This document shows, in pieces, positions 32,989 to 40,702 of a stretch of 47,748 bases of DNA. The DNA comes from a candidate division CPR3 bacterium GWF2_35_18 (lineage in GTDB: Bacteria > Patescibacteriota > CPR3 > GWF2-35-18). Within the stretch, counting starts at the first letter, position 1, and each line of letters starts with the position of its first letter. Where the stretch lies: the NCBI GenBank assembly GCA_001771135.1, contig MESW01000010.1, positions 1-47,748 of the forward strand, written 5' to 3'. Position numbers and translations under genes: made by a program. The notes under the pieces were generated by a model. The model saw only the letters and a list, made by a program, of their open reading frames with translations, did not search any database and had not been told where the DNA came from.

Positions 32989-33882
32989 ATGAAAGCAAAA
33001 CGCCATTTTATAAAAGTAGATGGACATGAATGGGCATATTTGCGTTATGGTAGTGGTAAACCGTTCATGCTGGTGCATGGATTCTTCAATTACGCCAATT
33101 TTTTTAACGAACTAGGGGATAATCTTTTTTCTGATTTTGAACTTATCATTCCCGATTTACCGGCTTTTGGTAATACAAAGCCGTTAAAAGAAGGAAATAT
33201 TTATCAAAATATTGCCAAAGAGTTAGTTAATTTCACCAAAGAATTAGGTTTCGAAAAGATGAGCTATTTTGGCAACTCTTTAGGAGCAACTGTACTTTTA
33301 GAGATGTCTTTCAAAAATCCGGACATTATCGATCATCTTATTATAAATAGTCCTTGGTGGAGAAAAAGAGGTGTTACTATAGGAAAGTTGGAAGAGTTGG
33401 AATACAAATTAACAAATCTGTCTCCAGATTTACTTAAATTACTTCAAAATCAAAACACCATGAGATCACTACTAAAAATATTAACCAATTGGAATCCAAA
33501 GCTAGCTGAAGTTTTTGGGAAAAACGAAGAGATGATTCTAGATTCGATGGTGAGTTTAGATGTTAAAGGTTGTGTAGAATTGTTTCATTCATTACGAAAC
33601 GTTGAGCTAGATAGCAAAATTAAAAAAGCGAAATTCCCCTTAATGATTGTGGCTGGAGAAAAGGATAAAGTGATTCCTCTAAAAGAAAATATTACTTTGG
33701 CTAAAAAGATAAGGCCATTACTTATTGTGGTGATGAAAAAAGAAGGACATGAACTTATCTTAAGCGGAGCTAAAAAACTGGCGAAACTAATAAAGTATTT
33801 TATTTATGAACGTCCTGAAAAAGTATATACAAAATTTCATAAAGACAAAGATTTTGAGTGGGTTTTTGGAATTAAAAAATAA
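32989..33882 (+). CDS. alpha/beta-hydrolase fold protein
   Basis: The 297-residue protein has a complete catalytic set: oxyanion-loop HGFFNYANF (30-38), nucleophile elbow GNSLGA with Ser97, acid VAGEKDKVIP with Asp226, and His254 in KKEGHELIL. A lid of about 80 residues lies between strands 6 and 7 (about 125-205). The family covers esterases, lipases, haloperoxidases and acyl-transferring enzymes; the substrate cannot be predicted. AAAAAGG lies just 5' of the ATG, 11 bases after the RodZ-like gene, so it probably closes the ftsK transcript. The glmS leader with its own promoter begins right after it. Confidence 0.85.
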   Translation: MKAKRHFIKVDGHEWAYLRYGSGKPFMLVHGFFNYANFFNELGDNLFSDFELIIPDLPAFGNTKPLKEGNIYQNIAKELVNFTKELGFEKMSYFGNSLGATVLLEMSFKNPDIIDHLIINSPWWRKRGVTIGKLEELEYKLTNLSPDLLKLLQNQNTMRSLLKILTNWNPKLAEVFGKNEEMILDSMVSLDVKGCVELFHSLRNVELDSKIKKAKFPLMIVAGEKDKVIPLKENITLAKKIRPLLIVVMKKEGHELILSGAKKLAKLIKYFIYERPEKVYTKFHKDKDFEWVFGIKK

Positions 33883-33888
33883 AAAAAT

Positions 33889-33917
33889 TTGACCAGTTTA
33901 AAAAGAAACATTACAAT
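33889..33917 (+). promoter_or_regulatory. promoter of the glmS leader transcript
   Basis: TTGACC (33889-33894), 17 bases, TACAAT (33912-33917): one mismatch in each box, ideal spacing. Predicted start near 33924, giving a ~340-base untranslated leader before glmS. The upstream hydrolase gene ends at 33882, so this is an independent promoter. Confidence 0.72.
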
Positions 33918-33923
33918 TAATTA

Positions 33924-34184
33924 AATTTTAATTATAAAAGGAGGACGTTAAGAGTAAAAAAAATCGAGCGTGTGGCCCGCTCAGAGATTTTGCTAAGCAA
34001 AAATCTTGAGCGGGATACGAGGAAGAGGGGGTCGATATCGTATCGGCCAATCGGACCGTTTCTTATTAAAAATAGGAGCGAGTATCAGCGGAAACCCTCT
34101 GGGTGTGCGAACATCCAAGAAAAGATTAAAATCAAAAACAGCTAGTAATAACTGACATTCAAAGTTTTAATCTACTTCGTTCTT
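33924..34184 (+). ncRNA. highly structured glmS 5' leader, candidate regulatory RNA (unassigned)
   Basis: This fills most of the 383-base gene-free stretch 33883-34265. Helices seen: a long hairpin 33976-33993/33997-34014 (CCCGCTC...GAGCGGG); AAGAGGGGGTC (34023-34033) with GACCGTTTCTT (34054-34064), one mismatch; inside it GTCGATA/TATCGGC; an alternative long-range AGAGGG (34025-34030) with CCCTCT (34095-34100); GGGTGT-GCGA-ACATCC (34101-34116), a GNRA-capped hairpin; and AGATTAAAA (34123-34131) with TTTTAATCT (34165-34173). TGGCC (33973-33977) can pair with GGCCA (34045-34049) as a pseudoknot. The order AGCG, P1, ACGAGG, helix enclosing UCGA..UCGGC recalls the glmS ribozyme, but the canonical GGCGGAU and other core bases are missing. 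A perfect AAGGAGG at 33938-33944 has no start codon after it. Confidence 0.6.
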
Positions 34185-34233
34185 GCTAAAAACTCAGGCA
34201 AATTCTCATTTGTATTTATTTTAACTTAACTTT

Positions 34234-34256
34234 AGGAGATCAAATTAAGATTTGAT
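34234..34256 (+). promoter_or_regulatory. glmS ribosome site separated from the start codon by a hairpin
   Basis: AGGAG (34234-34238) is 27 bases from the ATG at 34266, too far for normal initiation. Between them ATCAAAT (34239-34245), TAAG, ATTTGAT (34250-34256) form a perfect 7-bp hairpin. With the hairpin folded the ribosome site is 9 bases from the ATG, the ideal distance. Initiation would then depend on the fold of this hairpin. Confidence 0.55.
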
Positions 34257-34265
34257 TATATTTAT

Positions 34266-36020
34266 ATGTGTGGAATTGTAAGTTATGTTGGTAACAAAGA
34301 TAATGCGGTAGAAATTGTTTTTGAAGGTCTAAAAAAACTTGAATATCGTGGTTATGATTCTTGGGGAGTTTTTGCTCCTGGGAAACCGAATTTTATTTTA
34401 AAAAAAGTGGGAAAGATTAGTGACTACGAAGAAAGTAACTGGCCAAAAGGAAGTATTGCTTTTGGGCATACGAGATGGGCTACACATGGAGGAATTACAG
34501 AGGTAAATACTCATCCTCACTACTCAGCTCACCATAAAGTAATTATTGCTCAAAATGGAGTTATGGAAAATTATTCCGAGGTTAAAAAAGAGCTTCAAAA
34601 AAAAGGATATAAGTTTATAACCGGTACGGATACCGAAGTGATAGCCAATCTTTTTGAGATGTATTTAAAAACGCAAAAAGATCTCAAACAAGCGGCCAAG
34701 TCTGTCTTTGACAAAATTGAGGGAAGAAATGCGGTAGTTGTTTATGATCTGGAATCTCGGAAATTACTTGGTTTTCGTAACGGGAGTCCGATGGTTTTAG
34801 GTGTTTCTAAAGAGGAACTTTTTCTAGCTTCGGATGTAGCTCCTTTTATAGATACCACTCAACAGGTTGTTTTTTTGAATGATGGAGAAGCTGTTCTTAT
34901 TGAAGACGGTAAGTATGAAATTATTGATCTTACAAGTTTAAAAACCGTACATCGAACAGAAACTGTTTTAGAGATAAGTAGTATTGCCAATGAAAAAGGA
35001 GATAAAAATTCATTCCTAGAAAAAGAGATTTTTGAACAGCAATTTATTTTCAAGGAAACTTTGAAACAAGATGAAAAAAAAGTCACTCAAATCGCGACGG
35101 TAATTAAAAACGCCACAATGGTTTATTGTATTGGAGCTGGAACTGCTTATCAGGTTTCATTTTGGGGTGCCGGAGTTTTGCAGAAAATCGGAGGAAAACA
35201 GGCTTTCCCAATGATCGCTTCCGAATTTGTTTCGCAAAAAGATTTCTTACAAAAGCAAGACGTTTTAATTATTGTGAGTCAGAGCGGAGAAACAGCCGAT
35301 ACTCTAGAAGCAATAAATGCAGCCAAAGAAAAAGGTTTGAAAATTATTTCGTTTGTGAATGTTGAAAGCTCTACAATCTGTCGTCAGTCAGATTATGTTC
35401 TGCTGCATAGAGTGGGAATTGAGAAGGCTGTGGCTTCAACAAAGGCAGCTCTTGCGCCGATGTTTTTGTACTATCTTGTTGCCGAAAAAATGGCTAAAGT
35501 CAAAAATAATCTTTCGAAGGTAACATCTTTATTATCAAAATATGTAAATAAAGATCTAGAGCAAAAAGCTCGAAATTTAGCTCGGCAAATTTACATTAAA
35601 GAAAATATGTATTTAATTGGTAGAGGAATGAGCTATCCAATTGCCAGAGAAGGTAGTATTAAGATTCAAGAGTTATCAAATATTCATGCTGAAGGGATTG
35701 CGGGAGGAGAATTAAAACATTATGCAATCTCTTTGATTGAAGAAGGTATACCTTGTTTTGTCATTGTTGGTGAAGATGAGGAGCGTAAGCATATCCTTTC
35801 TAATGCTATGGAAGTCAAAGCACGTGGAGGATTAATTATTGGTTTTGATGATCAAAAAAATGACGTTTTTGATCACTATTTTCCGTTACCGAGTTTAGGA
35901 ATATTGAAAGGAATTTTTGCCTTAATTCCACTGCAGATGATAGCTTATCATTTAGCTTTATTCCGCGGTTGCGATCCTGATTATTGTCGGAATTTAGCCA
36001 AAAGCGTCACGGTAATTTAA
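34266..36020 (+). CDS. glmS: glutamine-fructose-6-phosphate aminotransferase GlmS
   Basis: GlmS makes glucosamine-6-phosphate from fructose-6-phosphate and glutamine, the first step toward UDP-GlcNAc for peptidoglycan and other glycans. The 584-residue protein starts MCGIVSYVG with catalytic Cys2, followed by LEYRGYDSWG, GHTRWATHG and the glutaminase core with NGVMENY and GTDTEVIA. Two SIS domains follow (GAGTAYQVSFWGAG, VSQSGETADTLEAI, and GRGMSYPIAREGSIKIQELSNIHAEGIAGGELKHY), ending NLAKSVTVI as the family does. Length is near the usual ~600. The leader is unusually long and structured, and the gene is separately promoted. It is convergent with the 36065 gene. Confidence 0.97.
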   Translation: MCGIVSYVGNKDNAVEIVFEGLKKLEYRGYDSWGVFAPGKPNFILKKVGKISDYEESNWPKGSIAFGHTRWATHGGITEVNTHPHYSAHHKVIIAQNGVMENYSEVKKELQKKGYKFITGTDTEVIANLFEMYLKTQKDLKQAAKSVFDKIEGRNAVVVYDLESRKLLGFRNGSPMVLGVSKEELFLASDVAPFIDTTQQVVFLNDGEAVLIEDGKYEIIDLTSLKTVHRTETVLEISSIANEKGDKNSFLEKEIFEQQFIFKETLKQDEKKVTQIATVIKNATMVYCIGAGTAYQVSFWGAGVLQKIGGKQAFPMIASEFVSQKDFLQKQDVLIIVSQSGETADTLEAINAAKEKGLKIISFVNVESSTICRQSDYVLLHRVGIEKAVASTKAALAPMFLYYLVAEKMAKVKNNLSKVTSLLSKYVNKDLEQKARNLARQIYIKENMYLIGRGMSYPIAREGSIKIQELSNIHAEGIAGGELKHYAISLIEEGIPCFVIVGEDEERKHILSNAMEVKARGGLIIGFDDQKNDVFDHYFPLPSLGILKGIFALIPLQMIAYHLALFRGCDPDYCRNLAKSVTVI

Positions 36021-36033
36021 ACAGATAATATAT

Positions 36034-36070
36034 AGCTAGAAGATAGTTTGCATGAAATGATTTTCTAGCT
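36034..36070. terminator. inverted repeat between convergent genes
   Basis: AGCTAGAA (36034-36041) and TTCTAGCT (36063-36070) form an 8-bp stem with AT/AT pairing possible inside. It lies between glmS and the convergent 36065 gene and overlaps the latter's stop codon. No strong T-run follows either way, so a bidirectional terminator is only probable. Confidence 0.4.
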
Positions 36071-37156
36071 TATAAGTGTTTTTAGTTCTTTTCCGGGTAA
36101 TCCTATTTTTTTCAAGCGTATTACAGCGGCATGATGAATGATATTATCGGGAGGAATATTTTTTAGACAGGTAATGAGTTTTTTAGAAAAAAGAGTGTAT
36201 TCTCCAGTTAATCTTTCTAGGGCATATAAGATTGCTTCTATGGTTAATTCTTTTTCAGCTTCTTCATATGCTTTTTCAATTTTTTTATAATCGATAGGAT
36301 GATTTATCTCTTTTTTAGATTCTAATTGATGGAGAGAATCATTCATTTTTTGCATGTAAGAGTTAAAGGAAAGAATTTTTTGATCAAGATCCTTATTAGT
36401 TTTTACATTTTTCTTTAAATAGTTTGAGAATAACCAGGTGAAACTAATAACAACATCTTCCGGAAATTCTGAAAAAGGAAGAATATCATTTATGTCTCCA
36501 TATCTTCCGGCAAGTAAAATCATCTCGGCGATCTTTTCCGGTTTTTGGATTATTTTTTCAATTTCTTTAATCTCTTTTGTTTTAATTTTCTCAGAATCTC
36601 CATTTAAAAAATAAAGTAGCTCTTTTGATCTTTGAATTTGGTGTTTGGCTTCATCGTTAAGATTTCTTTTTGCAATTACAGTTTCCTTTTCGGTCACTTT
36701 TTCATAACCACCATAGATGATTCGGATCGATTGCAGATTTAGCTTACGAATTTCATTCTTAATAGCTTCAGGATCATTTAATCGATCGATTATCATAAAT
36801 ATTGAGCTAAAAAGAGTGAGAATTTCTTGTTCCTTAACGTTTGGGAAAAACTCAATACTACTGAATCTAAATTTTATGAAATAACCAAACAGTTTTTGGA
36901 GACTTCCAGAATCGGGAGAAAAAGATTTATTGTTTACAATCAGCATTCCTTTTTTTTCTTCAATGAATAATGTTTTTTGAGTTTTTGTATACTCATGAAG
37001 CATCGAGAGAAAATCAGTGATACATTTTTCAATGACCGGATGTTCTGTTTGTGAGCCTTTTCGATAAAGAGAAATAGTATTAATAATTAAAGATACTTGT
37101 TGGAGAATATTGAATTCTAAAGGTTTATGATCAAGAATAAAAGTATTTTGGGTCAT
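36065..37156 (-). CDS. uncharacterised soluble protein, mostly helical
   Basis: The 363-residue protein has no membrane segment or signal peptide. An N-terminal region (about 1-165) has a pattern seen in front of many bacterial regulatory modules: helices, a beta pair (TLFIEEKKGMLIVNNKSFSP), then LFGYFIKFRFSSIEFFPNVKEQEILTLFSSI. The remainder is charged and helical, rich in Lys and Glu (KIKTKEIKEIEKIIQKPEKIAEMILLAGRYGD). I cannot assign a function. An AAAGGAAT ribosome site lies upstream. It is 22 bases downstream of the 37179 gene on the same strand, so the two are likely one operon and may work together. Confidence 0.6.
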   Translation of the reverse strand: MTQNTFILDHKPLEFNILQQVSLIINTISLYRKGSQTEHPVIEKCITDFLSMLHEYTKTQKTLFIEEKKGMLIVNNKSFSPDSGSLQKLFGYFIKFRFSSIEFFPNVKEQEILTLFSSIFMIIDRLNDPEAIKNEIRKLNLQSIRIIYGGYEKVTEKETVIAKRNLNDEAKHQIQRSKELLYFLNGDSEKIKTKEIKEIEKIIQKPEKIAEMILLAGRYGDINDILPFSEFPEDVVISFTWLFSNYLKKNVKTNKDLDQKILSFNSYMQKMNDSLHQLESKKEINHPIDYKKIEKAYEEAEKELTIEAILYALERLTGEYTLFSKKLITCLKNIPPDNIIHHAAVIRLKKIGLPGKELKTLIS

Positions 37157-37178
37157 ATAAATTCCTTTCGAAATTGAT

Positions 37179-37703
37179 TTACCATTTGATTAAATACTCA
37201 AAATTTTCCGGAGAAATTGTACGAGAATCGATTTGTGGTACAACACCGAAATATTCAAAAGCCGCAAGCCATATTCCTTGGTAATGTTTAATATGGTAAG
37301 GATTGTTTTTCGTCCTAATTTTGATAGTATGGGAGTCTAATTCCTGAACGGTAATTTCAAATCCAGAAGTGACGGTGGAAAGCATCTTACCGAGATTACT
37401 GATTCCTTTATATAGATTATTTCCAATCAGTGAAAACATTGTTTTTCCAATGACGCTTTTGGTATAGGTTTGGAATGCTAATTTCCCTAGGTTTATATAC
37501 GCTTCATCATTAGCGGTTCCGTAGAGAATTTCACAAGAGGCTTTGGCAAATTTCACATCAAGTTCCATGGGATAATCTTTAAAAGCAAAAAAATCGACTT
37601 GACCAACTTTTTCCTTTAGTTTCTGAATTCCAGGTTCGCCTTTTTCTTTTTTAATTATGTTCACGATATTCTTAAGGAATAGGCCTTTTGTTTTTCTTTC
37701 CAT
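37179..37703 (-). CDS. uncharacterised protein, weak resemblance to DUF2378/TIGR02265
   Basis: The 174-residue soluble protein contains FKDYPMELDVKFAKASCEILYG, DEAYINLGKLAFQTYTKSVIGKTMFSLIG, a mid-region SNLGKMLSTVTSGFEITVQE and GIWLAAFEYFGVV. This order (YP-motif, lGr/lGk helix, hydrophobic beta end) recalls the DUF2378/TIGR02265 proteins known mainly from Myxococcales, or haem-NO-binding-like folds, but the match is by eye only. It is the first gene of a leftward pair with the 36065 protein and is divergent from the 37801 gene across a 97-base region. Confidence 0.55.
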   Translation of the reverse strand: MERKTKGLFLKNIVNIIKKEKGEPGIQKLKEKVGQVDFFAFKDYPMELDVKFAKASCEILYGTANDEAYINLGKLAFQTYTKSVIGKTMFSLIGNNLYKGISNLGKMLSTVTSGFEITVQELDSHTIKIRTKNNPYHIKHYQGIWLAAFEYFGVVPQIDSRTISPENFEYLIKW

Positions 37704-37744
37704 GAATTAATTATATACTTTTTTGATTTTATAGGAAAATACCC

Positions 37745-37772
37745 TTGACCGAAATTATAATTTTGGTAAAAT
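37745..37772 (+). promoter_or_regulatory. promoter of the DUF948-like/YtxH-like pair
   Basis: TTGACC (37745-37750), 16 bases, TAAAAT (37767-37772). Predicted start near 37779, giving a ~22-base leader with no ribosome site before the ATG at 37801. Confidence 0.68.
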
Positions 37773-37800
37773 AAGAACATAGTTTAAATAAATACTGCCC

Positions 37801-38169
37801 ATGTCTTCACTTACAGAAATCCTTCTTATTATTGTAGTTACTACTCTAACTCTCACCCTTACTATTATAGGTGTTCAGCTTTTCCTGATATTAAGAGATG
37901 TTCGTGAAAGAATTATCAAGCTTGATCCAATTTTAGATAATGTTGTTGTTGAACAGGAACATCTAAACGAGATTTTAGTTTCTGCCAAAGATTCTTCAAA
38001 AAGAATAAACGAAACCACCAGCTATCTTTCTGATGAAGTAATTCATCCGATTGGGAATATTTTGTCGGCTGTAAAAGGAATAAGTCAGCTTATTGAGCCA
38101 TTTCGCGCGCGTCGTCAAACGCGTCGAGATTCTTTAGAAGAAGATTACGATGAAGATGAAAGGATTTAA
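37801..38169 (+). CDS. DUF948-like single-span membrane protein
   Basis: The 122-residue protein has one N-terminal membrane helix (about 5-30), then a helical, coiled-coil-prone cytoplasmic part (LRDVRERIIKLDPILDNVVVEQEHLNEIL) and an acidic tail (EEDYDEDERI) after a basic RARRQTRR. This is the DUF948 layout, a family often paired with YtxH general-stress proteins as it is here, 3 bases upstream of the YtxH-like gene. Function unknown; membrane scaffolding is plausible. Own promoter at 37745-37772. Confidence 0.7.
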   Translation: MSSLTEILLIIVVTTLTLTLTIIGVQLFLILRDVRERIIKLDPILDNVVVEQEHLNEILVSAKDSSKRINETTSYLSDEVIHPIGNILSAVKGISQLIEPFRARRQTRRDSLEEDYDEDERI

Positions 38170-38172
38170 TTT

Positions 38173-38694
38173 ATGAGTCATCAAGAATCATCACTAAGTG
38201 GTTTTATTAAAGGAATTGTACTTGGAGGGCTTATCGGAGCCGGTGTTGCAGCCTTACTTACTCCTCAAACAGGAGAAGAGACCCGAAAAATGCTGAAGAA
38301 AAAAAGTAAGGATATGGAGAAAAAAGCCCGTCGTTTTGTGGAAGATGTGTCAGAGAATTTAGAAGAGAACAAAGAAGATTTACAAAAAGATCTCCAAAAG
38401 AAAATAAATGCGGTTTCTTCCGTGATCGAAAAGAAAGCGGATAATATTAATGCTTTTCTAGATGACAAAAATGTTCAGCACGCTGTGACTTCAACCAAAA
38501 AATCTTTAGATGAGAGTCGTAAAGCTCTGGAAGATCTATGGAGTCGAAGACTGAGTCGAGTAAAGGAAGAAGAACCTCGTAAAAAAGAAGCTTCAGTAAA
38601 GAACACTAAAGATAGTAGTGAGGTGGAATTGGCTCGCAAAATTCTATCTCGTGCTTCAGGTAGAAGTTTCTATAAAAAATCTTCACGAAGATAA
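38173..38694 (+). CDS. YtxH-domain protein
   Basis: The 173-residue protein starts with the YtxH motif: SGFIKGIVLGGLIGAGVAALLTPQTGEETRKMLKKKS, a glycine-rich hydrophobic helix followed by the conserved TP.TG.E.R block. A long charged coiled coil of about 100 residues follows (EDVSENLEENKEDLQKDLQ...), ending in a basic Ser-rich tail. In B. subtilis YtxH is a sigma-B general stress protein of unknown mechanism. It follows the DUF948-like gene by 3 bases, so they form an operon and probably a membrane-linked complex. Confidence 0.8.
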   Translation: MSHQESSLSGFIKGIVLGGLIGAGVAALLTPQTGEETRKMLKKKSKDMEKKARRFVEDVSENLEENKEDLQKDLQKKINAVSSVIEKKADNINAFLDDKNVQHAVTSTKKSLDESRKALEDLWSRRLSRVKEEEPRKKEASVKNTKDSSEVELARKILSRASGRSFYKKSSRR

Positions 38695-38753
38695 ATAAGC
38701 CTATCAGTAAAATTCTAATTTTTTCAGCCTTTTAGTTTTTACGTAAATTTTTA

Positions 38754-38782
38754 TTGTTTTTTCCCTTATCTTATTCTAAAAT
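38754..38782 (+). promoter_or_regulatory. alaS promoter with predicted leaderless start
   Basis: TTGTTT (38754-38759), 17 bases, TAAAAT (38777-38782). With standard geometry transcription starts at or next to 38789, the A of the alaS ATG. There is no ribosome site. Confidence 0.6.
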
Positions 38783-38788
38783 CAGATC

Positions 38789-40648
38789 ATGTTAACTCCT
38801 AACGAACTTCGGCAAAAATATCTCGACTTTTTTGTTAAACAAGGACACAAAATTATTCCTTCAGCTTCTTTGTTGCCTGAAAATGATCCCACCACACTTT
38901 TTACCAGTTGCGGAATGCAACCACTGGTGCCATATTTACTCGGGAAGGAACACCCACTTGGAATGAGGTTAACCGATTCTCAAAAAAGTTTTCGTTCTAA
39001 CGATATTGAAGAAGTGGGAGATAATCGACACACGACTTTCTTTGAAATGCTGGGTAATTGGTCTTTGGGTGATTACTTTAAAAGTAAACAGCTACCTTGG
39101 GTGTTTGAATTTTTGACTTCAGAAATTAAACTAGACCCGAAGAATCTTTATGTTACAGTGTTTCGGGGTAATAAAAATATAAATATTCCACGTGATGATG
39201 AAGCGATTAATATTTGGAAAAATCTGTTTAAAAGTGTAGGAATAGAAGCAGAAGTGGTTGACGGTGCAGAGAAAAAAGGCTTAGGAAATGGAAGAATATT
39301 TTCTTATGAAGATAATTGGTGGTCGAGATCCGGAATTCCGGATAAGATGCCAATTGGTGAACCAGGTGGACCGGACTCCGAAGTGTTTTATGATTTTGGC
39401 GCAGATTTAATGATTCATGAAAAATCTCGATTTAAAGCTCAAAAATGTCATGTAAATTGCGATTGCGGTCGATTTCTAGAAATTGGTAACAGCGTCTTTA
39501 TGGAGTATGTCAGAACGGAAAAGGGATTTGAAAAATTACCCAAAGCGAATGTGGATTTTGGCGGTGGATTTGAAAGAATTCTGGCAGCCATAAATAATGA
39601 CCCGGATGTTTTCAAAACAGAACTTTTTCAGCCAATTATTCGTAAATTAGAAGATCTAAGTGGGCAGAAGTATGAAGGTTTTGAAAATAATAAACGACCG
39701 TTTCGGATTATATCCGATCACATTAAAGCGGCAACTATGCTTGCTGCTGACGGCGTTTTCCCCAGTAACAAAGATCAGGGATATTTTTCGCGCCGATTAT
39801 TGCGCCGTTCCGTTGTTTACGCGAAAAAATTAGGAATTGATAAAAATTTCCTTTCCGATTTAATTCCGGTTGTCACGAAGATTTATGCTGAGGTTTATCC
39901 GGAAGTAAAAAAACAGGAAGGAACAATTCAAAAATATTTTTCAGAGGAAGAAGAGCGATTTAGGAAAACATTAAATCATGGACTTAAAGAATTTGAGAAG
40001 TTAATTACGGATAATCTAAAGAAAATAAGTGGGAAACAAGTTTTTGATTTATATCAGTCTTATGGTTTTCCAATTGAACTAACTGTTGAACTTGCGGAAG
40101 AAAAAGGTTTAGATGTGGATTTTGTTGAATTCGAAAAAGAGAAGCAGAAACATCAAGAAATTTCTCGCGAAGGAGCAAAGCAGAAATTCTCTGGAGGTCT
40201 TGCGGATCAGTCTGAGCAGACTACAAAACTTCACACTGCAACTCATCTTCTTCATCAGGCACTCCGAAATATTTTGGGCGAACACGTGAAGCAATCCGGT
40301 AGTAATATTACTCCAGAACGATTACGATTCGACTTTTCGCATCCAGAAAAGATGACGCCGGAGCAGATCACAAAAGTCGAAGCTGAAGTAAATTCTGTAA
40401 TCCAAAAAGACATACCGATTACGATGGAGATAACGACAGTTCCCGAAGCGAAAAAAGCTGGAGCTCTGGCTCTTTTTGAAGATAAGTATCAGGATAAAGT
40501 GAAGCTATATAAAGTTGGCTATTATTCGGTGGAAGTTTGTGGAGGGCCACATGTAGAGCATACGGGAATTCTGGGTAAGTTCCGAATTAAAAAAGAGGAA
40601 GGAATTGGTCGAGGATTACGAAGAATCAAAGCGGTATTAGAATCATAA
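38789..40648 (+). CDS. alaS: alanyl-tRNA synthetase lacking the C-terminal C-Ala domain
   Basis: AlaRS charges tRNA-Ala. The 619-residue protein starts with LTPNELRQKYLDFFVKQGHKIIPSASLLP and TLFTSCGMQPLVPYLLGKEHP, the class II catalytic domain. VDFGGGFERILAAI stands for motif 3. An editing domain follows with HxxxH (HTATH, near 482-486) and Cys584...His588 (CGGPHVEHTG). The chain ends at IKAVLES, about 250 residues short of E. coli AlaRS, so the C-Ala domain is missing. A CHVNCDCGRF block near 218-228 adds three Cys and replaces the usual spacing around the N-x-GPCGPCSE region, here DSEVFYDFG. Compact AlaRS forms are known in reduced genomes. Start fits the leaderless promoter. Confidence 0.94.
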   Translation: MLTPNELRQKYLDFFVKQGHKIIPSASLLPENDPTTLFTSCGMQPLVPYLLGKEHPLGMRLTDSQKSFRSNDIEEVGDNRHTTFFEMLGNWSLGDYFKSKQLPWVFEFLTSEIKLDPKNLYVTVFRGNKNINIPRDDEAINIWKNLFKSVGIEAEVVDGAEKKGLGNGRIFSYEDNWWSRSGIPDKMPIGEPGGPDSEVFYDFGADLMIHEKSRFKAQKCHVNCDCGRFLEIGNSVFMEYVRTEKGFEKLPKANVDFGGGFERILAAINNDPDVFKTELFQPIIRKLEDLSGQKYEGFENNKRPFRIISDHIKAATMLAADGVFPSNKDQGYFSRRLLRRSVVYAKKLGIDKNFLSDLIPVVTKIYAEVYPEVKKQEGTIQKYFSEEEERFRKTLNHGLKEFEKLITDNLKKISGKQVFDLYQSYGFPIELTVELAEEKGLDVDFVEFEKEKQKHQEISREGAKQKFSGGLADQSEQTTKLHTATHLLHQALRNILGEHVKQSGSNITPERLRFDFSHPEKMTPEQITKVEAEVNSVIQKDIPITMEITTVPEAKKAGALALFEDKYQDKVKLYKVGYYSVEVCGGPHVEHTGILGKFRIKKEEGIGRGLRRIKAVLES

Positions 40649-40662
40649 ATATCTTTCCTTGC

Positions 40663-40691
40663 TTGCATTTCTGATTTTTCCCTTTTACAAT
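40663..40691 (+). promoter_or_regulatory. promoter of the ftsA-like gene
   Basis: TTGCAT (40663-40668), 17 bases, TACAAT (40686-40691). Predicted start near 40698, about 5 bases before the ATG at 40703, so the mRNA would be nearly leaderless; no ribosome site is present. Confidence 0.62.
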
Positions 40692-40702
40692 GGTTAGTAT
40701 AT

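Noticed and set aside
33960-34184. Calling the glmS leader a canonical glmS ribozyme
   Set aside because: Overall order is reminiscent but the conserved 5' GCGCC, GUUGACGAGG and GGCGGAU core elements are incomplete or altered, so only a divergent or unrelated structured RNA can be supported.
33960-34184. RNase P RNA, tmRNA or SRP RNA in the same region
   Set aside because: The conserved blocks GAGGAAAGUC/ACAGAAA/AGAUGA, the tRNA-like CCA end and the SRP GGUCAGG...GGAAGCAGC block are all absent.
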